Source: Roseivivax sp. GX 12232
GTDB lineage: Bacteria; Pseudomonadota; Alphaproteobacteria; Rhodobacterales; Rhodobacteraceae
Assembly (NCBI RefSeq): GCF_021272185.1
Contig: NZ_JAJSEC010000001.1
Coordinates: 310,001 to 374,000 of the forward strand
Reading direction: 5' to 3'
Length of the DNA stretch: 64,000 nt
Part shown: one piece after another, positions 52,059 through 60,513 of the stretch
How the letters are laid out: every line of letters begins with the position of its first letter
Position numbering within the stretch: position 1 is the first letter of the stretch
Translations under genes and position numbers: made by a program
Notes under the pieces: model-generated
Seen by the model: only the letters and a program-made list of their open reading frames with translations
Database searches by the model: none
What the model was told of the DNA's origin: nothing

Positions 52059-52810
52059 GCCAGCACCTCGGACCGTGCGCCGCCCATCGGCGCCTCGTCC
52101 AACGCGGCGAGTTTCTCGGGCGTGACCGCCTCGAAGCAGAGCTCGTCGCCGGGGCGCAGGACAAAAGGCGTCTCGGCCTCGGGGCGGAACAGCGGGAAAC
52201 CGGTCTGGCCGACGTGGCGCCAGCCGGTGGGCGTCGGCACCGAGAACAGAACCATCTGCCGGATCGCGAGACCCAGCGCCCCGGCGGGCACCTTCTCGGT
52301 GAGCTGGGTCTGGCGCGGGATGTCCCAGTCGGCGGGCAACTCGCCCAGGTAGGGCTGGCCCGGGGCAAAGCCGATGGTCTGCACCCGCACGCGGGCGGTG
52401 GTCAGGCTTTCCAGCGCGGCCTCGGGCGAAAGCCCCGCCGCGGCGGCGGCCTCGTCGAACTGCGGCGCGAGGTCGGTGCCGAAGACCGTCGGCACGTGCC
52501 AGAGCCGCCGCCCGCCCGGCAGGGGCGCGGCATACCAGTCGCGGCTGGCCAGCAGCGCCGCGAGCGCCGCGCGCACCGCGTCATGGGCGACCGCTGTGGG
52601 ATCGAAGCGCAGGTAGGTCGAGACGAGCGAGGTCGAGGTCTCCTCGGTGCCCTCGGGCGCCTCGCGCTCCAGCGCGTCGAGAAAGGCCAGCGCGGCGCGG
52701 TTGGCGGGCTCGCTCAGGCTGTCGGCGAAACTCACCAGGAAGCCGTCGACGCCCACGGTGCGGACGCGCGGCCAGCCGGCCGCGCCCCTGTCGCCAGTCC
52801 CCCCGGTCAT
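52055..52810 (-). CDS. pxpB: 5-oxoprolinase subunit PxpB
   Basis: 251 aa of the allophanate-hydrolase subunit 1 family. GFAPGQPYLGELP is the conserved loop and the C-terminus has GWRHVGQTGFPLF. It forms a complex with PxpC. It overlaps the TRAP large subunit gene by 4 nt, so uptake and breakdown of the substrate are made from one transcript. Confidence 0.9.
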   Translation of the reverse strand: MTGGTGDRGAAGWPRVRTVGVDGFLVSFADSLSEPANRAALAFLDALEREAPEGTEETSTSLVSTYLRFDPTAVAHDAVRAALAALLASRDWYAAPLPGGRRLWHVPTVFGTDLAPQFDEAAAAAGLSPEAALESLTTARVRVQTIGFAPGQPYLGELPADWDIPRQTQLTEKVPAGALGLAIRQMVLFSVPTPTGWRHVGQTGFPLFRPEAETPFVLRPGDELCFEAVTPEKLAALDEAPMGGARSEVLA

Positions 52811-54090
52811 TGCAGGGCGTCCGGCAGCCAGAGCGCGATCTGCGGGAAGGCGATCAGCGCCGCCGCCATGGCCAGCATCGCGAGGATATAGGGAATCGTG
52901 CCCAGCATCACCTCGGTCATGCTGCCCGATTTCCGCGCCCCCTGCACCACGTAGAGATTGAGCCCCACCGGCGGGGTGATCAGCGCCATCTCGATGAGCA
53001 CGATCATCAGGATGCCGAACCAGATCGGGTCGAAGCCCATCTCGACCACCAAGGGCACGATGATCGGGATCGTCACCACCATGAGCGAGAGCGTCTCGAT
53101 GAAGAAGCCCAGCACGACGTAGATGCCGACGATCACGAAGATCGTGGAGAGCGGCGAGAGGCCCAGCCCCTCGAGGAAGGCCTGCAGCTCGCGGCCGATG
53201 CCCGCCGAGGCCAGGGTGAAGTTCAGGAAGGAGGCGCCGATCACCACCAGCATGATCATCGAGGTGATCTTGACGGTACCGAGCACGCTTTCGCGGAACA
53301 TCCCCAGCGAGACCCGCCCGAAGAAAAGCGCGATCACGATGGTCCCCGCGACGCCCACGGCGGCGGCTTCTGTGGGCGTGGCCCAGCCCTTGTAGATCGA
53401 GCCGATGATCACCAGGAACAGCAGGAAGATCGGCACCAGCTCGCCCAGCGCGCGCAGCATCTGCGCCAGCGGGAACACCCGGCGCTCGCCGCCGAGCGAG
53501 GGGCGGATCACGCAGAGGATCATGGTGATCACCACGAAGGCCAGGGCCAGCGCGATGCCCGGCACGAGCCCGGCGAGGAACAGCCGCGGGATCGAGGTCT
53601 GGGTCAGGAAGCCGTAGACGATCAGGTTGATCGAAGGCGGGATCATGATGCCCAGCGTGCCGCCCGCCGCGATGGCGCCGGAAAAGAGCTTGGGGTCATA
53701 GCCCAGCTTCTCGGCCTGGGGCATGGCGACCGTGGCCACCGTCGCCGCGGTGGCGACCGAGGAGCCCGAGGTGGCCGAGAACATCGTCGCGGTCGCGACA
53801 TTGGCATGGACCAGCCCGCCCGGCAGCCAGCTCACCCAGCGGTCGAGCGCGGCATAGGTCCGGGTCGCGATGCCCGAGCGCACCAGGATCTCGCCCAGGA
53901 GCACGAAGAAGGGAATGGCGATCAGCGTGGCGTTGTTCGAGGTCGACCAGACCAGGTTGCCGAGCCCGCGAATGAGCGGGAAGGGGCTGAAGAAGGCGTC
54001 GACGCCGAAGCCCAGCATGAAGAGCACGATGCCGACCGGGATCGACAGGCACAACAGGCCCAGGAGGCCCACGGAGATGTAACCGATCAT
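52807..54090 (-). CDS. dctM: TRAP transporter large permease (DctM)
   Basis: 427 aa from ATG 54090 with about 12 membrane helices. Conserved patches are FFVLLGEILVRSGI, SATSGSSVATAATVATVAMPQ and TLGIMIPPSINLIVYG. Sodium-driven importer core for an organic acid. It follows the small permease with a 4-nt overlap. Confidence 0.92.
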   Translation of the reverse strand: MIGYISVGLLGLLCLSIPVGIVLFMLGFGVDAFFSPFPLIRGLGNLVWSTSNNATLIAIPFFVLLGEILVRSGIATRTYAALDRWVSWLPGGLVHANVATATMFSATSGSSVATAATVATVAMPQAEKLGYDPKLFSGAIAAGGTLGIMIPPSINLIVYGFLTQTSIPRLFLAGLVPGIALALAFVVITMILCVIRPSLGGERRVFPLAQMLRALGELVPIFLLFLVIIGSIYKGWATPTEAAAVGVAGTIVIALFFGRVSLGMFRESVLGTVKITSMIMLVVIGASFLNFTLASAGIGRELQAFLEGLGLSPLSTIFVIVGIYVVLGFFIETLSLMVVTIPIIVPLVVEMGFDPIWFGILMIVLIEMALITPPVGLNLYVVQGARKSGSMTEVMLGTIPYILAMLAMAAALIAFPQIALWLPDALQ

Positions 54091-54635
54091 CGCGCCTGCT
54101 CCGCTTCGCCGAAAGTGCCGATGGCGGCGTCCGAGCCCGCGAAATCGCCGCGCATGACCAGCGCGCCGGCGGCCAGGAGCGTCGCCCAGGCCGAGACCGC
54201 GAACCAGATCCAGCCCGCGAACCAGGGCAGCTGCACCAGCGCCAGCGGGGTCTCGAGCGGGGTATTGGCGCGCGAGCCGTTGACCAGGGAGCGTTCGAGC
54301 ACCGGCCAGCATTTCACGGCGATCAGCGTGACGGTGCTGGCCAGGATCGCCAGCGAGACAAGGTCGAAACCCGCCCGTCCCCGGGCGCCGGCGCGGCTCC
54401 GCAGAAGGTCGATGCGCACATGGCCCATCTCGCTCAGCGTGTAGGCCATACCCCAGGAGGTGGCGACGGCCATGACGTAGCCGCTGATCTCGTCGGTGCC
54501 GCCCAGCGAGGCGCCGATCTGGCGCAGGAGGACGTCGGCGAGGACGAAGGCCACGCAGGCCAGGAGGACGACGCCGATCAGGATGGCGATCACGCCGTTG
54601 GCCTGTCTGAGGGTCGCCAGGATCTTGTCGGGCAT
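54087..54635 (-). CDS. dctQ: TRAP transporter small permease (DctQ)
   Basis: 182 aa with four predicted membrane helices and the ATSWGMAYTLSEMGHVRIDL motif of DctQ in the second. It pairs with DctM. A 161-bp gap containing a hairpin separates it from the binding-protein gene upstream. Confidence 0.88.
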   Translation of the reverse strand: MPDKILATLRQANGVIAILIGVVLLACVAFVLADVLLRQIGASLGGTDEISGYVMAVATSWGMAYTLSEMGHVRIDLLRSRAGARGRAGFDLVSLAILASTVTLIAVKCWPVLERSLVNGSRANTPLETPLALVQLPWFAGWIWFAVSAWATLLAAGALVMRGDFAGSDAAIGTFGEAEQAR

Positions 54636-54723
54636 CTGCGCCTCCGGGGCGGGGCCGCCCGGGATCGGGCGGCGGGTTTCGATCGGGCTCGCGTCGCGGT
54701 GGACCGGCGCGCGGGGGGCCAGG

Positions 54724-54748
54724 GCACCGCCCCGATGCGGGGCGGTGC
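54724..54748 (-). terminator. Intercistronic hairpin after the TRAP binding-protein gene
   Basis: A perfect 10-bp stem (GCACCGCCCC with GGGGCGGTGC) and a 5-nt loop sit 48 nt past the dctP stop. Like the hairpin at 8329, it follows a binding-protein gene inside an operon and may raise its share of mRNA. Confidence 0.5.
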
Positions 54749-54796
54749 GGGATCAGTATGGCACGGCGCGCGCGGGATGCGCGCGCGGCGCGGGGA

Positions 54797-55834
54797 TCAG
54801 TTGACCGGCACGCTCACGCCGACCGCCGCGCCGACCGAGGCGTTCCAGCGCTCGGCCCAGTCGGCCCCGGCGCGCTCGGCCCATTCGGGCAGCACCTGGT
54901 TGACCAGCACCTCGCGGGCGCGGTCGAAATCGGCCTCGGAGGCCTCGACCAGGGTCATGTCCCGCGCCTCGCCCGCCGGGCAGTCGCCATTGCCGGTCAG
55001 GCAGGCGATGTCGTTGACCAGCGCGTCCTGGGCGCTGGCCCAGGCCGGGGCCTCGAACTCGGCGGCGATCTGCTCTTCGATCAGGCCCTGGGTCTCGGCG
55101 TCGAGACTGTTCCACTTGTCGAGGTTCACCGCGGTCACCACGCTGTCCCAGCCGCCCAGCGGGATCGGCATGAGATGGGTGGAGACCTCCCACCAGCCGG
55201 CGCTGTAGCCCGAGCCCGCGCCGGTCACGGCGCAGTCGACCACGCCCTTCTGCAGCGCGCCAGGCACCTCGGAGAAGCTGACGTTGATGCCCTCGGCGCC
55301 CAGCGCCTCGAGGAACTTCGCGGTCATCCGGCCCGAGGCGCGGACCTTCTTGCCCTCGAGATCGGCGAGCCCGCCGATCTCGGCGTTGCAGAAGACGACC
55401 TGCGGCGGATAGGGCGCGATGGCCAGCACGTGGCTGTTGAAGCGGTCGTTGTAGATGTCCTCGACCATGGGCCGGGCCGCATCCACCATGGTGCGCGCCT
55501 CCGCGGCGGTCAGCGCCAGGAGCGGCACGTCCAGGCCCTCTAGCTCGGGCGCATCGGCGACGGCGTAATCGGCCACGGTCATGCCGACGTCGTAGACGCC
55601 GTCGCCGAGCAGCCGGTAGACGTCGCCGACGCCCAGGTTCATCTGGTCATGGGTGGTCAGCGCGACGCTGATCCCGCCATCCGAGGCCGCGGGCAGCGTC
55701 TCGGTCCAGAAGGGCGCCTCGTATTGCTGGTGCAAGGGCAGGCTCGACCAGCTGCCGACGACCGACAGTTCCTGGGCGGCCAGCGGGCCGGCCAGCGCGG
55801 TGCTGGCGGCGAGAAGAGTGAAGATGCGTGTCAT
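54797..55834 (-). CDS. TRAP transporter solute-binding protein (DctP family)
   Basis: 345 aa from ATG 55834, with signal peptide 1-20 (PLAA before QELSV). The conserved DctP loop is GLADLEGKKVRASGRMTAKFLEAL in part, with the carboxylate-binding Arg in VRASGR. Context suggests 5-oxoproline or D-glutamate as ligand. It starts in the ATGA overlap with the DUF1445 gene. Confidence 0.9.
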   Translation of the reverse strand: MTRIFTLLAASTALAGPLAAQELSVVGSWSSLPLHQQYEAPFWTETLPAASDGGISVALTTHDQMNLGVGDVYRLLGDGVYDVGMTVADYAVADAPELEGLDVPLLALTAAEARTMVDAARPMVEDIYNDRFNSHVLAIAPYPPQVVFCNAEIGGLADLEGKKVRASGRMTAKFLEALGAEGINVSFSEVPGALQKGVVDCAVTGAGSGYSAGWWEVSTHLMPIPLGGWDSVVTAVNLDKWNSLDAETQGLIEEQIAAEFEAPAWASAQDALVNDIACLTGNGDCPAGEARDMTLVEASEADFDRAREVLVNQVLPEWAERAGADWAERWNASVGAAVGVSVPVN

Positions 55835-56694
55835 GTGTAGCTCCCTGTTGTGGTTTGGGTCTCTTGTGTCCCCGGGGGTCCGCTCGGGTTGCGCACCGGC
55901 ACCTCGGCGTCCTCGGCGATATCGGTGAGCAGCATGTGCCCGGGTTTGTGGGTGATGCAGAGCGGCACCCCCGCGCGTTCGATCGCCACCTGGGGGGTGA
56001 CGCCGCAGGCCCAGAAGACCGGCACCTGCCCGGGCGCCAGCGGCGCCGGATCGCCCCAGTCGGGGCGGGTGATGTCGGGGATGCCGATGGCCCCGGGATC
56101 GCCCCAGTGCACCGGCGCGCCATGGGCCTGCGGGTAGCGGCGGCAGATCGCGGCCACTTCCTCGAGGCGGCTTTCCGCGATGCCGCGCATGCTGACCACC
56201 ATCCGGCCCGAGAAGGGCCCGGCGGGCACCGTCTCGATGCCCGAGCGGAACATCGGCACGGTGGTGTCGTTCTCGATGTGCCAGAGCGGCAGCCCGGCGT
56301 CCTGCAGCGCCTGTTCGAAGGTGAAGGAACAGCCGAGCGCGAAGGCCACGAGGTCCGGCCGCCAGAGGGCGGTGATGTCCGTCGTGGCCCCCGCCAGCCG
56401 CCCCTCGCGGTAGATGTTGTAGGCCGGCACGTCGCTGCGGATGTCGATGTCGCGGCCCAGCGTGAACATCATCGGATCGCCGGTGTCGCTGACGCCCACC
56501 AGCGGGCAGGGCTTGGGATTGCGTTGGCAGAAGCGCATGAAGTCGAGCGCATGGCTCTCGGGCAGGATCGCGAGATTGGTCTGCAGGTAGCCCGGCCCGA
56601 GCCCCGCGGTATGCGAGGCATAGCGCCCGGCCCGGATCTCGGCCCGGACCGTGGCCAGGTCGCTCTTGCGCAATGTGGAATAGCTGGGCGTCAC
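55831..56694 (-). CDS. DUF1445 family putative hydro-lyase, D-glutamate-cyclase-like
   Basis: 287 aa. The family is linked to mammalian D-glutamate cyclase, which makes 5-oxo-D-proline from D-glutamate. Visible motifs are SHTAGLGPGYLQTNLAIL, TDITALWRPDLVAFALGCSFTFE in part, and CITHKPGHMLLTD. Next to pxpABC and a TRAP importer, a role in feeding oxoproline or draining D-glutamate fits, though this is inferred from context. First gene of the operon after the LysR gene. Confidence 0.85.
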   Translation of the reverse strand: MTPSYSTLRKSDLATVRAEIRAGRYASHTAGLGPGYLQTNLAILPESHALDFMRFCQRNPKPCPLVGVSDTGDPMMFTLGRDIDIRSDVPAYNIYREGRLAGATTDITALWRPDLVAFALGCSFTFEQALQDAGLPLWHIENDTTVPMFRSGIETVPAGPFSGRMVVSMRGIAESRLEEVAAICRRYPQAHGAPVHWGDPGAIGIPDITRPDWGDPAPLAPGQVPVFWACGVTPQVAIERAGVPLCITHKPGHMLLTDIAEDAEVPVRNPSGPPGTQETQTTTGSYT

Positions 56695-56767
56695 GCCGAT
56701 CCTCCCTTTCGACGTTCAGGGTGACCAAGCCCGCATATAAGCGCAAATCGTATATTTTTGTCGAAAG

Positions 56768-56786
56768 TGATCAGTTTTTCTGATCA
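56768..56786. promoter_or_regulatory. Dyad TGATCAG-TTTTT-CTGATCA in the lysR / operon gap
   Basis: A perfect 7-bp inverted repeat with a TTTTT spacer lies just after the lysR stop and 74 nt upstream of the DUF1445 start. It is a candidate LysR-type binding site. A separate ATAT-N13-ATAT pattern lies nearby. Confidence 0.4.
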
Positions 56787-56791
56787 ACGCC

Positions 56792-57688
56792 TCAGGTTGT
56801 GCCGGCGTGGTAGTCCTCTGCCACCTCCCGGGCGAGCTGGGCGGCGGTCTCGATCACATGGCTGGTGGGGGCGCCCCGGTAGGAGGCCGAGAACTGCAGC
56901 GGATGCGGCAGCCAGCCCGGATCGAAGCTGCGGATCGTGCCGCGCTCGACGAAGCGCCGCCCCAGCGCGCGCGGCAAGGCCGCCACCCCGAGCCCCGCCT
57001 CGACCAGCCGGAAACAGGCCGAGAGCGAGGACGAGGGAAAGATCTGCACGTTCGGCCCGACGCGCTCGAAGAGCAGGTCCTTGATCTCGCGGTAGGGCCG
57101 GGTGTTGCGCGCATAGGTCAGGACCGGGCGCTGCAGGTGATCTGCGGGGTCCGCGGGCTCGGGCGCATCGGCGGCGACATACCAGCTCAGCGCGAAGCCC
57201 GGCAGGGCGACATTGTCGATGCTGTATTCCGAGATCGGCCCGAGCAGGATCGCCAGGTCCAGCTCGTGGCCCAGGAGCGCGGCGCGCAGGTTGGTGGAGA
57301 TGTCGACGTCGAACTCGATGTCGAGGTTGGGGTAGCGCTCGTGGCAGCGCGCGATCAGCTCGGGCAGCCAGCACTGGGCGATGGTCTCGGAGACGCCGAG
57401 CCTGAGCCGCCCTTCGACCCCCTCGGGCTGGATCACGTCTCGGGCGACCAGCTCGGAGAGATGTTCGAACTTCTCCGCATAGGACAGGAGCAGCTCGCCG
57501 CGCTTGGTGAGCTTCATGCCGCCGGCGGAGCGGTCGAAGAGCTCGGCCACCAGCGTCTCCTCCAGCGCCTTGATCCGCGCGGTGACCGCCGGCTGGGTGA
57601 GGTTGAGCCCCGCCGCCGCCCGCCGCACCCCGCCGAAACGGACGACGGCGAGGAAGGTGCGGAGCTGTTCGAGGTTGAGCCGGGTCAT
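56792..57688 (-). CDS. LysR family transcriptional regulator
   Basis: 298 aa from ATG 57688; an upstream ATG at 57724 would add 12 residues unlike the family. N-terminal helix-turn-helix (LEQLRTFLAVVRFGGVRRAAAGLNLTQPAVT, in parts) and a C-terminal periplasmic-binding-like effector domain. It lies directly upstream of, and in line with, the oxoproline operon, which it probably controls. Confidence 0.9.
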   Translation of the reverse strand: MTRLNLEQLRTFLAVVRFGGVRRAAAGLNLTQPAVTARIKALEETLVAELFDRSAGGMKLTKRGELLLSYAEKFEHLSELVARDVIQPEGVEGRLRLGVSETIAQCWLPELIARCHERYPNLDIEFDVDISTNLRAALLGHELDLAILLGPISEYSIDNVALPGFALSWYVAADAPEPADPADHLQRPVLTYARNTRPYREIKDLLFERVGPNVQIFPSSSLSACFRLVEAGLGVAALPRALGRRFVERGTIRSFDPGWLPHPLQFSASYRGAPTSHVIETAAQLAREVAEDYHAGTT

Positions 57689-57902
57689 GGGGAGATGAGT
57701 ACACGGTTTCGGCGCGGCGGGCACGGGGGATTGGGGGGGGCGCGGTCGGTTAGGGAGGACGGCGCGTCATTGGCCCGCTGCACGCGCCCGGTTGCTCGGG
57801 CGTATGGGGGGTCATGGTTGCAACAGAGGACACTCGTGCGCACGGCTGTCCAGCCGACCACGCGCAGAAGCACGCCCTCCGCCCTCGCAACACGCCCCTC
57901 CC

Positions 57903-58069
57903 GAGGGCGCGCGCCGGACCGGGGGGCGGCGCTGCTGACATTTGAGCGAAGCGCTTTATCCCAGCAAGGTCAGGGCTAGCGACGAACTAAACGCGTCATC
58001 CCAAGGAGCGCCGGCCCATCGGGCCGGTCCGGCGCGCGCCCGGCATCTGCGATGCTATTCGGGCGCAAG
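57903..58069 (-). repeat. Dispersed structured repeat, copy R5 (167 bp)
   Basis: Full copy in the R1 orientation, inner stem GCATC/GATGC with loop TGC. It lies in a divergent gap. Confidence 0.8.
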
Positions 58070-58210
58070 GGGGCAACGCTCTGGAAGGTCGGGAATCGAC
58101 CATGCCGGAGCTGAGCATCGCCTGGAGGCCAAGAGCGACCGCCTAGAAGCCGGCGGAACACCCGGGCAGACACCCGACCTGTCCAAGCATCCCCTGCCCC
58201 CTCCAAACCC

Positions 58211-58246
58211 GCGCGCCCGGCATCTGCGATGCTATTCGGGCGCAAA
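58211..58246 (-). repeat. Hairpin-only (solo) unit of the dispersed repeat
   Basis: GGCATCTGCGATGC inside the outer stem GCGCCCG/CGGGCGC, matching the end of R5 140 bp away. No arm sequence follows. Confidence 0.65.
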
Positions 58247-58322
58247 CCACCCCCCAGAATGACTCGCGTTTCCGCGCCGCCGTGGTATCCCTCGCGCCAC
58301 GCCCCTGCGCCCCGGAGGACCC

Positions 58323-59525
58323 ATGCGCGACGCCAGCCCCGAGACACCGCAAGCCACCGCCTCCCCCGCCATCGACGCGCACGGGCTGGTCAAGCGCTAC
58401 GGCGCGCTCGAGGCCGTGGCGGGCATCGACCTCGAGGTGCCGCGCGGGATGATCTACGCCATCCTCGGGCCGAACGGCGCGGGCAAGACCACGCTGATGC
58501 GGCTCCTCGCGACCCTCGCCCGGCCCGACGAAGGCACGGCCCAGGTCATGGGCCATGACCTCGCCACCGACCCCGACGGCGTGCGCGGCTCGATCGCCAT
58601 GACCGGGCAGTTCGCCTCGCTCGACGAGGATCTGACCGGGCGCGAGAACCTGATCTTCCTGGCCCGGCTCTGGGGCTTCGGGCGGCAGGCGGCACGGCAG
58701 CGGGCCGACGAGCTCTTCGCCGCCTTCGAGCTGACCGAGGCGCGCAACCGGCAGGTCAAGGACTACTCGGGCGGGATGCGGCGGCGGCTCGATATCGCCG
58801 CCTCGCTGATCGTGACGCCGGGGGTGCTGTTCCTCGACGAGCCGACCACGGGCCTCGACCCCACGGCGCGGCTCCGGGTCTGGAAAATGATCCGCCAGCT
58901 CGCGCAGTCCGGGGTGACGGTGCTCCTGACGACGCAATACCTCGAAGAGGCCGACCAACTCGCCGAACGCATCGCGGTGATCGACCGGGGCGCCAAGATC
59001 GCCGAGGGCACCAGCCGCGAGCTGAAGGCCGCGACGGGCTCGGGCTTCCTGCATGTGACGCTGAGCGACCCGAAGCGCATCGACGCGGCGGCGGAGCTTC
59101 TCGAGGCGCGGCTCGACAGCCCGGTGCAGCGCGCCCCGGAAGGCGCGCGGCTCTCGGTCATGGCCAAGACGCCCGAGGCCGCCAATGCCGCCATCGCGGC
59201 GCTGGTCGCCGAGGGCCTCGCGCTCGAGGATTTCGCCATGGGCTCGCCGAGCCTCGAGGAGGTCTTCTTCGCGCTGACCGGCGGTGCGCCTTCGGCGGAG
59301 CCGGAGGACGCAGAGAGCGACGCGGCGGCACACACTGGCACGGACGGCGATGCAGGTTCAGCGGGAGACGCGCGCTCCGACGCGGACAGCGACCTCCGCA
59401 CGGACACCCGCTCTGGCTCTGGGACTAGCTCTGGCTCTGCCCCCAGCTCCAACCTTACCTCTAGCGCCAACGTTGACGCCGACACCACCCCCTCCCCCGA
59501 CAGCCCGCAAAAGGCCCGGACATGA
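58323..59525 (+). CDS. ABC exporter ATP-binding protein (DrrA type) with low-complexity tail
   Basis: 400 aa. Walker A GPNGAGKTT, signature YSGGMRRR and Walker B LFLDEPTTGLDP place it in the daunorubicin-resistance ATPase group. The C-terminal about 78 residues (from about 323) are rich in Asp, Ser, Thr and Ala with no recognisable fold, which is absent from typical DrrA proteins of about 320 aa. The stop overlaps the permease start. It would energise export of a hydrophobic compound. Confidence 0.88.
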   Translation: MRDASPETPQATASPAIDAHGLVKRYGALEAVAGIDLEVPRGMIYAILGPNGAGKTTLMRLLATLARPDEGTAQVMGHDLATDPDGVRGSIAMTGQFASLDEDLTGRENLIFLARLWGFGRQAARQRADELFAAFELTEARNRQVKDYSGGMRRRLDIAASLIVTPGVLFLDEPTTGLDPTARLRVWKMIRQLAQSGVTVLLTTQYLEEADQLAERIAVIDRGAKIAEGTSRELKAATGSGFLHVTLSDPKRIDAAAELLEARLDSPVQRAPEGARLSVMAKTPEAANAAIAALVAEGLALEDFAMGSPSLEEVFFALTGGAPSAEPEDAESDAAAHTGTDGDAGSAGDARSDADSDLRTDTRSGSGTSSGSAPSSNLTSSANVDADTTPSPDSPQKART

Positions 59526-60325
59526 CCGAGATCACCCCCGCCACGCTGCGCAACACTCCGCGCCCGCCCCGGCCCTCGGCGCTCTCGAACGCGCTGACCT
59601 TCGGCTGGCGCGCGGTGCTGAAGTTCCGCCACGTGCCCGAGCAGCTCTTCGACCTGATCATGACGCCGCTCATGTTCACCCTGCTCTTCACCTTCGTCTT
59701 CGGCGGGGCGCTGGCGGGCTCGACCGGCGATTACCTGCAGTTCTTCCTGCCCGGCATCCTCGTGCAGACCGTGGCCTTCAACGCGGTCTATTCGGGCATG
59801 GGACTCTCGACCGACCTCGGCAAGGGGCTCTTCGACCGCTTCCGCAGCCTGCCGATCTGGCCGCTCTCGCCCTTCGCCGGGCTGATCGTGGGGGACATGA
59901 TGCGCCACCTGATCGCCGGCGCGATCATCCTCGGGATCGGGCTGATCCTGGGCTATCGCCCCGAGGCGGGTCTGCCGGGGGTGCTCGGGGCGTTCCTGCT
60001 GCTTCTCGCGGTGGGCTTCGGGATCGGCTGGGTCTTCATCGTACTGGGGCTGGTGATCCGCACGCCGACGACCGTGATGACCCTGGGCTTCACGGTGCTC
60101 TTCCCGGTGGTCTTCGCCTCCAACATCATGGTCGAGCCCGAGACCATGCCGGACTGGCTGCGCGCCTTCGTCGACGTGAACCCGATCTCGCTGATGACCA
60201 CCGCCATGCGCGGGCTGATGGCGGGCACGGCGAGCCTCGCCGAGATCGCGCTGGCGCTGCTCGCACCCGCGGTGCTGACCGCCGCGCTGGCGCCGCTGAC
60301 GCTCTGGCTCTACCGCCGGAAGTGA
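59522..60325 (+). CDS. ABC-2 type permease (DrrB type)
   Basis: 267 aa with about six membrane helices and the DrrB-like LFDRFRSLPIWPLSPFAGL motif after the second. It forms a homodimeric export channel with the ATPase encoded just upstream. No resistance substrate can be inferred. Confidence 0.88.
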   Translation: MTEITPATLRNTPRPPRPSALSNALTFGWRAVLKFRHVPEQLFDLIMTPLMFTLLFTFVFGGALAGSTGDYLQFFLPGILVQTVAFNAVYSGMGLSTDLGKGLFDRFRSLPIWPLSPFAGLIVGDMMRHLIAGAIILGIGLILGYRPEAGLPGVLGAFLLLLAVGFGIGWVFIVLGLVIRTPTTVMTLGFTVLFPVVFASNIMVEPETMPDWLRAFVDVNPISLMTTAMRGLMAGTASLAEIALALLAPAVLTAALAPLTLWLYRRK

Positions 60326-60334
60326 TGCCCGTGA

Positions 60335-60356
60335 GGGCGGCCCGATGCGGCCGCCC
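60335..60356 (+). terminator. Possible terminator of the exporter operon
   Basis: An 8-bp perfect stem (GGGCGGCC/GGCCGCCC) with a 6-nt loop, 9 nt after the stop. There is no T tract. Confidence 0.4.
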
Positions 60357-60479
60357 GCCCTGCCCCGGGCTCGCCCTTTGCGCGCAAGAATTCATTGCGC
60401 CAAGCACGCCGCAGCGCCCAAGATTCCCCCGAACCTCAGAGGCTTCGCCCCGGCCCGCGCGCCGGGGCGCGATCTGTCG

Positions 60480-60507
60480 TTGACAGCCCATAATTAGTCC
60501 GTACTTT
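60480..60507 (+). promoter_or_regulatory. Putative sigma70 promoter of hyuA, possibly leaderless
   Basis: TTGACA (60480-60485), a 16-bp spacer and TACTTT (60502-60507). The predicted start of transcription is about the A of the ATG at 60514. No ribosome-binding site precedes the gene. Confidence 0.45.
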
Positions 60508-60513
60508 AAAATT

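Larger units (their letters stand above)
57689..58322. other. Divergent intergenic region
   Basis: 634 bp between lysR and the ABC exporter genes. Holds repeat R5 (57903-58069) and a solo hairpin unit (58211-58246). No other gene recognised. Confidence 0.55.
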
